A stretch of DNA of 64,000 nucleotides from Thraustochytrium sp. TN22 (taxonomy: Eukaryota > Sar > Bigyra > Thraustochytrida > Thraustochytriidae): assembly GCA_013306675.1 (NCBI GenBank), contig JABLUY010000024.1:158819-222818 (forward strand). Reading direction: 5' to 3'. Below, one piece after another: positions 31,001 through 40,700 of the stretch. Position 1 is the stretch's first letter; every line of letters starts with the position of its first letter. Under the pieces are notes generated by a model that did no database searches, was not told the origin of the DNA, and saw only the letters and a program-made list of their open reading frames with translations. The position numbers and the translations under genes are program-made.

Positions 31001-32417
31001 TCGCTCCGGCCTTGGTCACCGCCAAGTCGGCGGGCTCCACTGCGGCACGTAGATAGGTCATCTCAAGCGAAGCGACTGCCGTGCCGGGCGCGACCGTAAC
31101 GAGTGCCTCCACGAGGCCGTCGGCGTCCATATCGGCAGCAGCGAGCATGATCAAGCTCGCTGTCGTCCCTGCGATCTCTTGACCCAAGCCGAGGGTGACA
31201 TCCATGGCGGTGAGGCTTTGCAGGCCAGGGTACCCGGCGGGCTCGTAGATCGTAATTTGGCCGCTGCGGAAGCGCACCACGATGTCCAGCCGGTGCGTTC
31301 CGCCGCGCAGGCGGCCGAAACTCACCTGCTCGGCCTTGGTGAAGAAATGAAATGGCCCGGGAATCTGCAAGAAGGGCGCGAACACGGGCGCGTCGACGGG
31401 GCCGATGTTCTCGTTGTAGTCCACGAGACCGTCCTCTTCTGCTGAGCCAGGCCGCACCATGATCACGTCAAGGTCCCCGTCGCCGTCCAGGTCTGTGAGC
31501 TCGAGCAGCTGCTCCGCCTCGAACTCAAAGTTGCTCAGCGGATTTCCCTCATCTTCCACCGCCACAAAGGAGGGCGAGCTGGCGCTTCCATCATTGCGAA
31601 AGTACAGGAGGCCCGACTTGCTCCCGAGCGGTGCGCCGAAGCAGTCCAGGTCGCCGTCGCCATCCATGTCGGCGCAGTCGACGATCTCGTAGGCGCGCCC
31701 CTTGACGCTCGGCCACAGGGCCTGCCCGCTCGCAAAGTCTGGTTGCGACCTGCTTCCCTTGTTGCGGAACCACATCGCCGACTGCAGCCTGGTGCCCCCG
31801 AAAATGGCGTCAAGATGGCCGTCCCCATCCAAGTCTGCGAAGCGGATGCGGTCCAGATTGTCCGCAACGCCGTCCAGACCTTTGAGGCGAACGATAGACC
31901 CCTGCGTCACCGCGAGCGTGCCAGCATCGTTTCGCAGTACGAAGATGCCAGGTGTCGGCTCGATCACAAGGCGCCGAAATCCCTCGTAGCTGGTCTCGTA
32001 GAAGTAGCTGTAGTAGTAGCCGTAGTCTCCTGCGCCCCCCTCGCCGCCCTCCTCGTCCGCGCCCGTCGCAAAGACTAAGTCGTCCAGACTATCGCCGACG
32101 AGGTCTGCAATGTCGAGGCTCGCCAAGGGGAGCGTGTACAGCGGAAAGTTGACATCCAGGTAGGTTTCCACGCTCGTCGCAAGCGCATCGAAGTCGATTG
32201 CCTCGCTCTCCTTGACCGGAATCACATCGATGCGGAGCTTCTCGTGGCGGCATGCGCCGGCTTCGGCTCCGGCGGCATAGCCCTCGAGACAAGGCCCGCA
32301 TGTGCTGGCGCCGTCCTCCGGGTCCTCTCGGTACTGCGCCGCGCAAGAGGAGGCGCCAGCCCCAGCGACGTGATCCGCCAAGAGCAAGATGAGGACGAGC
32401 GAAGCCCGCCTCCTCAT
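28014..32417 (-). CDS. FG-GAP/VCBS-repeat, Cys-rich, multipass membrane protein (paralog 1)
   Basis: Encodes 1,467 aa from ATG 32417. A signal peptide (about 1-20) is followed by a small CxxC-rich stretch. Residues about 95-685 carry at least eight FG-GAP/VCBS-type calcium-loop repeats, each with DxDxDGxxD (DLDGDGHLDAIFG, DMDGDGDLDCFG, DLTGDGLPDVVAL and others) and trailing FRNDG/YRN motifs, so a beta-propeller ectodomain is likely. Residues about 690-1005 are Cys-rich, with EGF-like and GCC2/GCC3 (ephrin-receptor-like) units such as CPAGTYLNAEAGRCDECPLG. A C-terminal bundle of about eight TM helices (about 1010-1440) and a short Ser-rich tail follow. Surface receptor or adhesion function is inferred. 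It is clearly paralogous to the gene at 37736-42604. Confidence 0.85.
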   Translation of the reverse strand: MRRRASLVLILLLADHVAGAGASSCAAQYREDPEDGASTCGPCLEGYAAGAEAGACRHEKLRIDVIPVKESEAIDFDALATSVETYLDVNFPLYTLPLASLDIADLVGDSLDDLVFATGADEEGGEGGAGDYGYYYSYFYETSYEGFRRLVIEPTPGIFVLRNDAGTLAVTQGSIVRLKGLDGVADNLDRIRFADLDGDGHLDAIFGGTRLQSAMWFRNKGSRSQPDFASGQALWPSVKGRAYEIVDCADMDGDGDLDCFGAPLGSKSGLLYFRNDGSASSPSFVAVEDEGNPLSNFEFEAEQLLELTDLDGDGDLDVIMVRPGSAEEDGLVDYNENIGPVDAPVFAPFLQIPGPFHFFTKAEQVSFGRLRGGTHRLDIVVRFRSGQITIYEPAGYPGLQSLTAMDVTLGLGQEIAGTTASLIMLAAADMDADGLVEALVTVAPGTAVASLEMTYLRAAVEPADLAVTKAGATTLTWGSDSTCNLKRVVLSDLTGDGLPDVVALCQGKAPRLLKATGWAGEVPIFASFAAATDPFRSRGEQPLDVAFGDLSGDGIPDAVLLLATQIVYLRNRGTASAPDFGSAAAVWKTSIASDRYTRVKLADQDRDGLLDMVLLEPYEGQGLLWYWRNYGSVSTPSFMEIDGTGDPFVSPIGFEAVEIADFDLDGDLDALSYDEDETGFWFFRNTARECLSACSFRGTCVRPELLEYATLSDVALALLGGELPAQVDDSIWDAIGTCLCYKQDTFTGDACELCARDDVYGRDCDQACPAYSQTTRLPAWPEALTLEDCQCKEGFVTVAQDGGSFACHCPAGTYLNAEAGRCDECPLGTYSNVTGMTTSCSACTPASALTWAVGATSEADCACPSDRTVVGEDCVCAKNFYDDNGSCTACPDDFPVTLDLGARSSANCTSGAGSLMLGDDPVLCAETSFAEGVMCELAGLTLDTVPLRAGYWRIARSSQDMLACRGDGSACKGGDFGDYCAPYHQGVLCVECEEGAALQDGRCEPCSKDMAEHDQVIVAVVASLTALLVLTPAVTAGLVYISFGDEEGAERGACCACGRLACVARIARHLRNRFEVRPVTPEEDLKQRAQGGGGHTAGDKVRMVVAFAQLSSLFVRTSSLLPATSASIPVHAILEAHVVKLLRFLEVGCFASPTQYDSLLAVTLLPLASIALVLSVVALTALRRPRSRASLGATNCAIWASFQILLFVYVGVALTLTESFLYQEMPRYAGDPAPYRALRADYSVDYDSLDSELARGYAGAMLGVYPLGVAALFTLSAAYARRQGITMAAEAATAAKPRPATYRTALLTAVAFLTRPYPDRCSWYVSVDLGQRFVLSSVFLLAQQSSAGGGALFFAVASGIFLKLSERLAPYCDRSNLFLAQASLALLQALGCIGVAAELGVLGQGATSTLVAIVFALEAVSIVFAVVLARRGSSSKHASSTQRERISEQDTEAAFAGRPTSNSITVA

Positions 32418-32941
32418 TTTGCTCTTTCACGGCCGGAGAGGCGAAAGTGAAGGGGCTTTACCCCCGGAGCATCATCATCGCCTCGGCCTTGGCGGGCCCC
32501 GTGGGCCATGCTATGCTACCCTTCCTGGCTGGGTCCATACAGATGGCCCTGGAGACTTGGAGAGAATGAGAGACGGAGGGAGGGAGCGAGAGAGACAGAC
32601 AGAGGGAGTGAGCAGCTTGGCCGTGCACGCATGGCCCAGCTCGCGGCTCACCGACCTGAGTAGGGGAGACGGACCATTCCTCCTTTGAGAAGAGAAGCAA
32701 CTGCACCTCCTCAAGGCCGCACTGGCATTCTCTCAGAGAGGTACACAGCAGTAAGTAGGTGGGACTATCACAATCAAACAGTCCTCGGACGAGGGCGGGC
32801 GGAAACGGTGGCGGCCAAAAAAGACATTCACAGTCAGTGAATCGCGTAAATGTGCCTGTTTTGGAAGCCGCGAGCGGAAGCCAGTTCGAGTCGGCAGGCA
32901 AACAACGCTGCGCGAGCCAGGGCATGGGTTCTGATCCCGTG
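32418..32941. other. Intergenic region with GA-rich tract
   Basis: Lies between the start of the first FG-GAP gene and the stop of the IQ-motif gene (both -). It contains a purine-rich GAGAGGGAG stretch (about 32562-32608). No gene seen. Confidence 0.45.
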
Positions 32942-34132
32942 TCAAAAAGGTGCGGCCTGGGCGTCCAGCTCAAAGAGCATGGCTGCGGCTCGACGGCGAT
33001 CGCGAAAGCCACGATAGGCGCGCTGCAGGTCCAGAGCCGCGGACTGGCGCCGATCGCGCAGCTTACGCGCCTCATGCACGCTCTTGTTGCGGTACCTGCC
33101 GCGCCTTCCCTTGGCAGGCACTCCTCTCTTGCGCTTGGTCTTGCCTGTTCGGCCTTTGCTCTTTGTCCCGCTGCTCTCCTGCTCGTGCACTCTTCGAGGA
33201 GAAGGAGAGGCCTGGGAAAAGGAGGCCGCGGCACTGGGGCTGCTCTGGCGAAGCGGAAATCTCAGTTTGGTCCTGGTGTCCGCACTTGGTCGCCTGATGG
33301 TGGTGCCGTTCGTGGTGTTGGTGTCGTCGTCGCCGTCTTCATCGTCCTCGTCGTCCAGATCTCCGTTGAAGAGCTTGCGAACGAGACGGCCACGACAAAT
33401 GGCCTGGAGCTTGGAAAGGATGTTCATGGAGGCTTGATGAACCTTGCGCGCCATGCAGCGGCGCCAGAACCGCTGAAGGACGGCCACCGCGGCGGCCCGA
33501 CGTGCCGCGCGCCGCCGCCCCAGCCACCCGCGGCCCAGTCGCTGCAAATCGACCATTGCGCCGAGCTCACGCTGCTGCGCGGCCTGGACTTCGCGTTCTG
33601 CGCGGAGTCGCTCTTCGCGAAGACCTTGCCGGAGGCCTCGGACGCGCCGACGCGCGAGGAAGCCGCGTGTCACAGACTGCATGACGATGGCGCTGTCCTG
33701 CTCCAGGTAGAAGCGCCGCCGCCGTCGCTCGCGCACCATGACGCGGTCATTGCGGAGCTGCAAGAGCTTGATCTCCTGCAGCATGCGCCGGTGGAAGTCG
33801 TCGTAGCGTTCCTGCTGCGCAGCAGCCATCTCCCGGCGCCGCTCGAGCCTCCTGTCCGCAAGCCAGGTTTCTCTGGTGGCGGCATCGAGCGTGGTGCTGC
33901 GCGGCATGCCCCCCACGAAGCTCCTTGTGAAGCTCTGTGACCGCCCAGAATACGAGAGCGACTCGAAGCAAGCCGACTCATCGCGCTCCGCGCTCTCCAC
34001 CGACGCAGCCAGCTTGCGATGCCGGGGCGACCTGGGTCGCGACACGGCCGCTCGCTCCGGTGCGAAAGGCGAGACGAGCTGCAGCTCAGAAGGAATGTCG
34101 CGCCGGGCTTCGGCAGGTGCTGCGCGCTTCAT
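32942..34132 (-). CDS. IQ-motif (calmodulin-binding) protein
   Basis: Encodes 396 aa from ATG 34132. Residues about 85-145 are a highly charged helix (RLERRREMAAAQQERYDD). Four IQ-type motifs follow at about 148-167 (VMQSVTRGFLARRR), 194-212 (LQRLGRGWLGRRR), 216-234 and 239-257 (LQAICRGRLVRKL), and a fifth lies near the C-terminus at about 366-385 (LQRAYRGFRDRRR). Between them are an acidic run (DLDDEDDEDGDDD) and a basic, Ser-rich disordered part. Each IQ motif would bind calmodulin or a similar EF-hand protein. No motor or GTPase domain is present, so this is probably a cytoskeletal, basal-body or centrosomal adaptor; that role is an inference. The gene is divergent from the acyltransferase at 34608. 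Confidence 0.75.
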   Translation of the reverse strand: MKRAAPAEARRDIPSELQLVSPFAPERAAVSRPRSPRHRKLAASVESAERDESACFESLSYSGRSQSFTRSFVGGMPRSTTLDAATRETWLADRRLERRREMAAAQQERYDDFHRRMLQEIKLLQLRNDRVMVRERRRRRFYLEQDSAIVMQSVTRGFLARRRVRGLRQGLREERLRAEREVQAAQQRELGAMVDLQRLGRGWLGRRRAARRAAAVAVLQRFWRRCMARKVHQASMNILSKLQAICRGRLVRKLFNGDLDDEDDEDGDDDTNTTNGTTIRRPSADTRTKLRFPLRQSSPSAAASFSQASPSPRRVHEQESSGTKSKGRTGKTKRKRGVPAKGRRGRYRNKSVHEARKLRDRRQSAALDLQRAYRGFRDRRRAAAMLFELDAQAAPF

Positions 34133-34607
34133 CTTGTAATGATCGGTCGCGATCGGGTTCTGTGGTCAGCTCGGGGACGCTGCCGCGTCTTGACGGCGGC
34201 CTGCAATCGTCAATGTGGCCCGCCCGCCCGGGGGGAACAACCCAAAAGTAACATCAGACAGAATTTGCAGCGGCCAAGATCCGCGCCGTTTTGTTTGTCT
34301 GTCCGAGTCAAGTTAGTTGAGCAGGTCAAGCCTTCCAAAGGTCCAAGCCGACAACGCTGCCGGCGACGCGGCGCGGCCGCGGTGGTGCCGCGCGGCCCAG
34401 GCTCTGACGTCCATAACGGATTTTTTTGGCTGGGCTTGTGGCTACGCTCACCTGTCAGGTTGGGATGGGATGACTTCTCCGTAGTTCCGCAGCTTATGGC
34501 AGTGGCGCGACCCGCTGCGCTGCGCTTCGCTGCGCTGCACTGCGCTCGAGCCGCGCTGCAGCTGCAGCAGATCGTGCGCATCGGCGCCGCGCTGGCGCTG
34601 GGCGAGG
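34133..34607. other. Divergent intergenic region (IQ protein / acyltransferase)
   Basis: 475 bp holding both promoters. It includes a TGCGC pentamer tract (34511-34545) just before the acyltransferase start. No gene seen. Confidence 0.45.
34511..34545. repeat. Pentanucleotide tract, TGCGC units
   Basis: Seven 5-bp units in register (CCCGC, TGCGC, TGCGC, TTCGC, TGCGC, TGCAC, TGCGC), 63-97 bp upstream of the acyltransferase ATG. Confidence 0.8.
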
Positions 34608-35543
34608 ATGGCGAAACCCTTCGAGCGTCGCGACATGAACATGTCGGCGCGTACAAGGCTCAAGACGGCGCTGGCGCTCGTGACCCTCGTGCCGGCGCGT
34701 GTGGCGCTGCTGGCTACCCTGCTGGGTTGCTACGGCGGCCTTCTAGCTGGCCTGACCGCGGTCGGCGCACGGCAGAGCATCGTGCTGTACCTGACGCAGC
34801 GTGTGGCGCGTGCGACGCTGTGGATTTTGGGCTTCTTCGAGATTGAGGAGCACGGAGACCCGCAACTCGCTGCGCGTCCACTCATCGTGGTGGCCAATCA
34901 CGTCTCGTACCTGGAGGTTCTGTACTTCATGGCGACGCCACTGTGCCCGTCTTTCGTCATGAAGAAGACCTGCCTGAAGGTGCCGCTCGTCGGATACGTG
35001 GCTATGAAGCTGGGCGGCGTGGTGGTGGATCGCGAGCTGGGCGGCGCGCGGGGTGCCGCCGCAGCGATTGAGGATCGCGTGCGCCAATTAGAGGGCCAGG
35101 ATCGTCCTCAGCCCGTGCTTGTCTTTCCGGAGGGGACGACCAGCAACGGGTCGTGCATGCTAACGTTCAAGTCGGGTGCCTTCCGTCCGGGCGTCCCGGT
35201 ACTCCCGGTGCTTGTCGAGTTCCCCTTTGACGCCGCGGCCGGCGACTTCTCGCCCACGTACGAGTCCGTGCACACGCCAACGCACATTCTGCGGATGCTC
35301 GCCCAATGGCGGCACCGCATGCGCGTGCGGTACCTGCCCATCTACGAGCCCAGCGCGACAGAGCGCAGGAATCCTGCATTATACGCTAAGAACGTACGCG
35401 CGTGCATGGCAGATGAGCTCGATGTGCCCGCCGTCGACCAGAGCTACGAGGACAAGCTGGCATATCATCACGAGCTCTTCAAGCACTACAAGCGCGCAGG
35501 GCCCGGCGCCCTGTACCTGTACGTGAGACCTGACTTGCTCTGA
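34608..35543 (+). CDS. Lysophospholipid acyltransferase (LPEAT/LPCAT-type, PlsC domain)
   Basis: Encodes 311 aa. ATG 34608 is used; in-frame Met10 and Met12 are alternatives. Two hydrophobic stretches (about 20-52 and 58-78) anchor the N-terminus, probably in the ER. The PlsC acyltransferase motifs are in order: motif I NHVSYLEV (97-104), motif II region KKTCLKVPLVGYVAMKLGG, motif III FPEGTTSNG (173-181) and motif IV-like GAFRPGVPVLPV (190-201). These match the plant LPEAT / animal LPCAT branch better than LPAAT. The protein lacks the C-terminal EF-hands of LPCAT1/2. The family transfers acyl groups from acyl-CoA to lysophospholipids. The normally invariant motif I acid is Glu103 here instead of Asp (H-x4-E). 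Its stop codon lies only 53 bp from the convergent DUF445 gene. Confidence 0.85.
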   Translation: MAKPFERRDMNMSARTRLKTALALVTLVPARVALLATLLGCYGGLLAGLTAVGARQSIVLYLTQRVARATLWILGFFEIEEHGDPQLAARPLIVVANHVSYLEVLYFMATPLCPSFVMKKTCLKVPLVGYVAMKLGGVVVDRELGGARGAAAAIEDRVRQLEGQDRPQPVLVFPEGTTSNGSCMLTFKSGAFRPGVPVLPVLVEFPFDAAAGDFSPTYESVHTPTHILRMLAQWRHRMRVRYLPIYEPSATERRNPALYAKNVRACMADELDVPAVDQSYEDKLAYHHELFKHYKRAGPGALYLYVRPDLL

Positions 35544-35596
35544 GATTCTAAAGGAATTTTTAGTATTCACAGTTGCCCACCACGGCATGATGGTCA

Positions 35597-37342
35597 TCAA
35601 AAGCCAATCGACTTGGCCTGGCAAAAGCCGAAGAGCGCGCCAAGGAGACCCCCCACTAGGACGAGCTTCCACTCTTCAGCCTGAAAGATTGGGTGCAGCA
35701 GCTGCTCGAAGTCGCCGGGCGGCAAGGCGTGCAGGCGCTTGCTAAGCGTGCGCTCGAGGTCGAAGACCTCGTCCATGTAGGGCTCTGCGGCGCGCATGAT
35801 TGCGTACATGCGGGTACTCATGGTGTCCGCCATGCGGTCGCCGACACGGTCAAGCGCATCACCCATGAGCGCCCTGAGCGGGCCGACGAGCGCCACGGAG
35901 CGGTCGAAGGCGGCTCGCACGTGGTGCTTGGCGAGCGCCTCGACGCGCTCGTGACGCGAGCCGCGCATGAGCGCGTGATTGAGGTTGGCAGCGGTGAGAA
36001 TCTTGTGACGGACAATGTGGCCATAGAGCCGGGCGACCTGCGGCTGGCGCTTGAGGAAGAGCCCCTGCAGGACGAGGCGTCCCCCGCACAAGCGCACGGG
36101 GTTGACCGGATTGAAGATGACAAAGAGTGCAATCCAGTTGGTGATGGCGCCGGCGACTAGGCCGACGACGGGCAAAATCCAGGGCGACTGCTTGAGCGAA
36201 ATGGTGAGCGCCATTTGGCCAAGGCCGAAGATGCCACCCATGTAGGCGCCGCTGTTGCGAATGAAGGCGAGCTCGCGGTCGGAACACTTGATGAAGAGGT
36301 CGTTGAAGAGCTCGAGGTCGTTGACCAGAATTTTGACGACGAGCGCCTCGAGGTCAATATAGTCCTCGATCTTGGTCTGCAGGTCCCCGAGGAGGCCCTC
36401 GATCACGCGCGGCGACTCCTTGGCAGCCTGGCGCAGCAGCTCGGCGCGCACGGCTTGTGGCAGGAGGTGCCAGGCGCGCGGCGCCTCGCTGGCGAGCACC
36501 TCGTCCAGCACGGCGGCAGTTTCGCGCTTGAGCTCGGCGTCAAGCTCGCGCGCCAGGCGCTGCGCCTCAAGGCGCTCGAAAACCTCGTTGACGCTCAACA
36601 GCTTGGTGGTCATGAGGGTCACCGCCGTGCGAGCCATGGGCTCCGCCTTGAAAGGCACGATGCCCTGCCAGCCCAGGCCCACATTGGTGCCAGGCACCTG
36701 CAGGCAGCCGCGGAAGTTCAGCGGATAAAACGTCATGTACAGCGCGAGCCAGATGTGCACGTAAGTGAAGGGCACCATGAAGACCGGAATGGACGCGTAG
36801 CGCAAGTACACGCGGACGAAGTCCTCGCGAGGCACATCAAGTGCATCGGCAAGCGCATCGCGCCATACCGTGCAGCATGCGACGATGAGCCCGGTGGCGA
36901 CGATCATGATGGAGAGGGACACGCAGCCTGGCCGCTCAAAGAGCGACGGAAACTCGTGGTGGTCCAGATGGACACGCGGCACGATGGTACCGTCGCCGTC
37001 CGAGTCGAAGTCCACGTCATCGAAGCTGAGCAGGCTGTCGAGCTCCGCGTCGAAGCTGCGGTCGTCCTCGAGGTCGCTCGCGTCCGCCAGCAGCGCTTGC
37101 CGGAGCGAGTCGCCGTCCTTCTTGGCGGGGCCTGTTTGTGCGGCCTTGGCGAGCCGCAGCAGTCGCCGCGACAGGCTTCGATCGCCCAGCACGTCCGTGC
37201 ATGCCTCCTCGGACCGCAGGCGCACTAGCTGCCGCCCATTGAGCAGTCCGCGGCTCGCCACGGCGCGCGCCACCTCCTCGTCGCGCTCGCGCAAGTACGC
37301 GAGTACATCTTGCTCAGACCACGACGCCGCAGTGCCCACCAT
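35597..37342 (-). CDS. SAM-like domain plus DUF445 membrane protein
   Basis: Encodes 581 aa from ATG 37342 (MVGTAASWSEQDVL). The frame stays open upstream to 37630, but that leader is Arg/Ala/Pro-rich repeat translation. Residues 5-70 resemble a SAM domain (WSEQDVLAYLRERDEEV through SLSRRLLRLAK). An acidic linker follows, then TM helices at about 141-160 and 182-205, the DUF445 hallmark LGWQGIVPFKAEPMA (about 223-237), a long helical region, two TM helices around 385-415 (including AGAITNWIALFVIFNPVNP) and a final TM helix near the C-terminus (about 560-577). DUF445 proteins are mainly bacterial membrane proteins of unknown function. The first Met and the SAM assignment are the uncertain points. 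Confidence 0.75.
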   Translation of the reverse strand: MVGTAASWSEQDVLAYLRERDEEVARAVASRGLLNGRQLVRLRSEEACTDVLGDRSLSRRLLRLAKAAQTGPAKKDGDSLRQALLADASDLEDDRSFDAELDSLLSFDDVDFDSDGDGTIVPRVHLDHHEFPSLFERPGCVSLSIMIVATGLIVACCTVWRDALADALDVPREDFVRVYLRYASIPVFMVPFTYVHIWLALYMTFYPLNFRGCLQVPGTNVGLGWQGIVPFKAEPMARTAVTLMTTKLLSVNEVFERLEAQRLARELDAELKRETAAVLDEVLASEAPRAWHLLPQAVRAELLRQAAKESPRVIEGLLGDLQTKIEDYIDLEALVVKILVNDLELFNDLFIKCSDRELAFIRNSGAYMGGIFGLGQMALTISLKQSPWILPVVGLVAGAITNWIALFVIFNPVNPVRLCGGRLVLQGLFLKRQPQVARLYGHIVRHKILTAANLNHALMRGSRHERVEALAKHHVRAAFDRSVALVGPLRALMGDALDRVGDRMADTMSTRMYAIMRAAEPYMDEVFDLERTLSKRLHALPPGDFEQLLHPIFQAEEWKLVLVGGLLGALFGFCQAKSIGF

Positions 37343-37735
37343 GCCTCGTCTGAGCCCGGCCGGCGCTGCCGCGCTGGCCGCCTTGGCCTGAGCTGGCCGC
37401 CGCCCTGCGCCGCGCCCTGCGCCCTGCGCCGCGCGCCGCGCCGGTGGTCGCCCGCCTTCACTGCTGTCCAGGTCGCACGCAGCCCAAGTCGCCAAGGTCG
37501 GCGGACGACGACCAGCGGCCGGCCGCACGCGCCAACAGAGGGCAGACAGGCAGGCAGAGGCAGGCAAAGCAAGAGGGTGTACGAGTACGAGTCCGGGGCG
37601 GTCATGCAGCCAGGCATTGACTGCCAGCAACCAGTCTTTACCTCGCCATGATTGCGTCCGAGTCCGAGTCCAGTGCGTGGTGTGACAAAGCGCGCGCTCT
37701 CAAGCTCTTGTCTTTTATAGGCCTAATGATTGGTG
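37343..37735. other. Intergenic region between two minus-strand genes
   Basis: Contains the DUF445 gene promoter and the 3' flank of the second FG-GAP gene, with two and a half CCGAGT hexamers (about 37651-37667). No gene seen. Confidence 0.4.
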
Positions 37736-40700
37736 TTAGTTGCCTCGCAGGGCGTCGAGCACGGCAGCGAAGAAACACAAGATCTCGAGGACGGCGATGA
37801 TGGTCATGCCGGCAACGTAGACGATGGGAGGCAGGAGGTCGAGCTCGTTGGCGATGCCGACGCCGCCGAGCATTGCGAGCAGCGTGAGGGAGACCTGGGC
37901 AAGCAGGAGATTGCTGCGGTCCTTGTACGGCGAAAAGTTGTTGATGAGCTCCAAGTAGACGAGCGTGAACGCGGTGAATAGGAGCGTGCCGCCGGGCGCG
38001 GAGGCCTGATAAGCGAGCAAAAAGGGAACCGTGAGGATGAAGCGGCGGCAGAGCTCGTAAGCCTCGTACCAGCTGTACGAGGACTTATACGGGCGGAGGA
38101 GGAAGCTTGCACCCTGCGCCAGTGCGGCTCTGTAGGAATCGACAGGCGCGTTGAGGTTCCGCAAAGTCAGAATAGCGGAAACCAGCACGAGGAGCGCTAC
38201 GCCAAAGGAGTAGACGGCAAACATGACGCCGGCATAGATGCGCGCGTCGTGGCTCGCGCCGGAGCGGTAGTCGATGGAGTAATCCGCGCGGAGCGCCGTG
38301 AACGGGTCGGCGTCGTCGTCGCTGCTTGGAAACTCGCGGTAGAGGAAGGTGTTCGTGAGGGTGACGGTGACGCCAATGTAGACGAAGAGCAGGACCTGGT
38401 ACGAAAGCCAGATGAAGAAGGCGAGCGAGGCGCGCGTAGCCGTGGAGCGCGGTCGGAAGGTGACGGCCCAGAGGATAAAGAAGGCGGCCAGCGCGATCGC
38501 CGCCAGCGGCATGACAGTCACCACCAGCAGCTGCGCGTGGTGATCGAGCGCGTAGACGCAGCCGGTCTGCATGGGCGCCAGCACGAGGGCGATGTTACCC
38601 TCCAGAACGGCTAGGAAGCCCGCGGCGGTCGAGGTGGTGCCAGAGGATGCGGTGGTGCGGATGAAGGTTGCGTAGAGCTGGAAGAAGGCAGTCGTGATGC
38701 GAACCTTGGTGCCGATGGTGCGAAGGCCCTTTTTCACGTTGTCCGATAGCCGTATCGAGAGCGCGCGCCCGCTAAGGCTCTTGCGGAAGGAGGACTTTTT
38801 ATTCTTGGACGGGGCACTGGAGGACGCGGGCGCGTTGGTCGTCGTGGCGACCGAAGCCTGCGCTTGGTCGCTCGTAGGCGGCGGCGCAGCACTCGTGCCC
38901 ATGGCCAAGGGCGGCGCAGCCGGTGAGCTCACGTACAGTTTGCCATCGCTGTCAGACTGAGGGAGGCCCTGCTCATTGTGGTCGCCCAGGGCAAGCTCGG
39001 TAGCGGTCTCGTGGTGAAGCTCGAGGTCGTCCTCGACCTCGAGAGTGATGTCGGATTTGAGGCAGTCAGCATCTTGCTCCGCGGCAGGGTCCAAAAAGGG
39101 CGGTCTCGACGGCATGGACGAAGGCGGATTGGCAGGCATTTTGGCTGGCTCATTCTCCGCGCGCACATTTGCGCCGCGGCTGAAGCTCGGACGCGGTGCG
39201 TGCAGCAGCCGCGTGCAGCAGGCGAGGAGGCGAAGCCACGCCCGCAGGAGTCGGGTCGCAAGCTGGACAGACTTCGGGTCGTCGGCCTCGCCGATCTGCG
39301 CCGTCTGCGGCAGGGCAGCCCGCTTGCGATAGGTGCGCATGGTGAGACATAGGGGCGCGAGGACGAGGAGGAGGGATATGAGGACCATGACAAAGAAGAC
39401 GGCGCGGTCGCGGCGTGTGCGCGCCGAGGTGCAAATCTTGCAGGCGCTGTCCTGGAGGGCGTAGCCGTCCTCGCACTCCTCGCAGAGTGTACCCTGGTGA
39501 TGGGCGGCGCAGTAGTCGCCAAAGTTGCCGCCCTTGCAAAAGTTCGCATTGGGGCAGGTGACAAAGTCGGTGGTGTTGTTGGAGATGCGCCACGTAGCAT
39601 CGCGGAGCGGAACGGTGGCGAGCGTGAGACCCTTTTGGGTACAGTTGACCTTGGTCGCATACGAGGCCTCAGCGCAAACAACGGCGACGTCGTCGACACG
39701 CATGGAGCCGGAGGCCGCGACGCAGGCGGCCCGCGAGAGCGCGCCGGCGCTGAGCGTGACGGGAAAGATGTCAGGGCAAGCGTCGCAAATGTCCTCGTCG
39801 CCGGCACGACGGTACCAGTTGCGCGCGCAGACGCAGGCACCATCGAGGTTCTCGCGGTCGGCGGTGCAGCTGCACTCGTCGGCGCTCACGGCACCGACTG
39901 CCTGAGTGAGGCCGCCCAGCGGCGTGCAGGCGGTACATGCCGTGCTGTTGTCCGTGGCGTCGGAGAAGGTCCCGAGCGGGCACTGCTCACACTTGCCGGC
40001 GTCCGCGTTCAGCAGGTGACCCTCCGGACACAGGCAGGAGAACGAGGTGCCGTCCTGGGAAGGCACCGAGACGAAGCCCTCGTCGCACACACAGTCGTCG
40101 AGCGTGTGCGCACTGGGGAAGACGGCGGTGCGCGGCGTGCGGCTATAGGCAGGGCAGGCCTGGTCGCAGTCGACGCCGTAAACCTGGTCACTGGCGCAGA
40201 GCTCGCAGGCGGCGCCGCTGAAGCCGCCATTGAGCAGGCAGATGCAGGTGCCAACGTCGGACCATATGGCGCTGGCGGTCGTGAGAGCGCTCTGCATGCC
40301 GAGGAGGGCCTTCTCGGCGTCGCTGAGCGCAGCGAGCGAGGTCGCGGTGGGTTGCAGACAGGTGCCGCGAAGGGAGCACCGCGAGAGGCACTCCGCGGCC
40401 GTGTTGCGCACGAAGCGATGCGAAAAGGCAGAGTTTTCGTCGATGACATCCAGGTCGCCGTCCAGATCCAGATCGGACACGGCGATTAGCGAGGAGATCG
40501 TCGAGGAGACCTCCCGAAAGGGGTTCTCCCTCTCGGAGAGTAGGCGCAGCACCGGAGTGTCTGCGGTGCCATCGTTCCGCAAGACGCTTACCCAGTCTTC
40601 GTATCGCAGGTAGTAGACGACGTCGAGCAGGCCGTCCCGGTCCACGTCGAAGGCGGTCACCTCGTAGTCGACCGAGATCATGTGACCAGTCTGGTCATAG

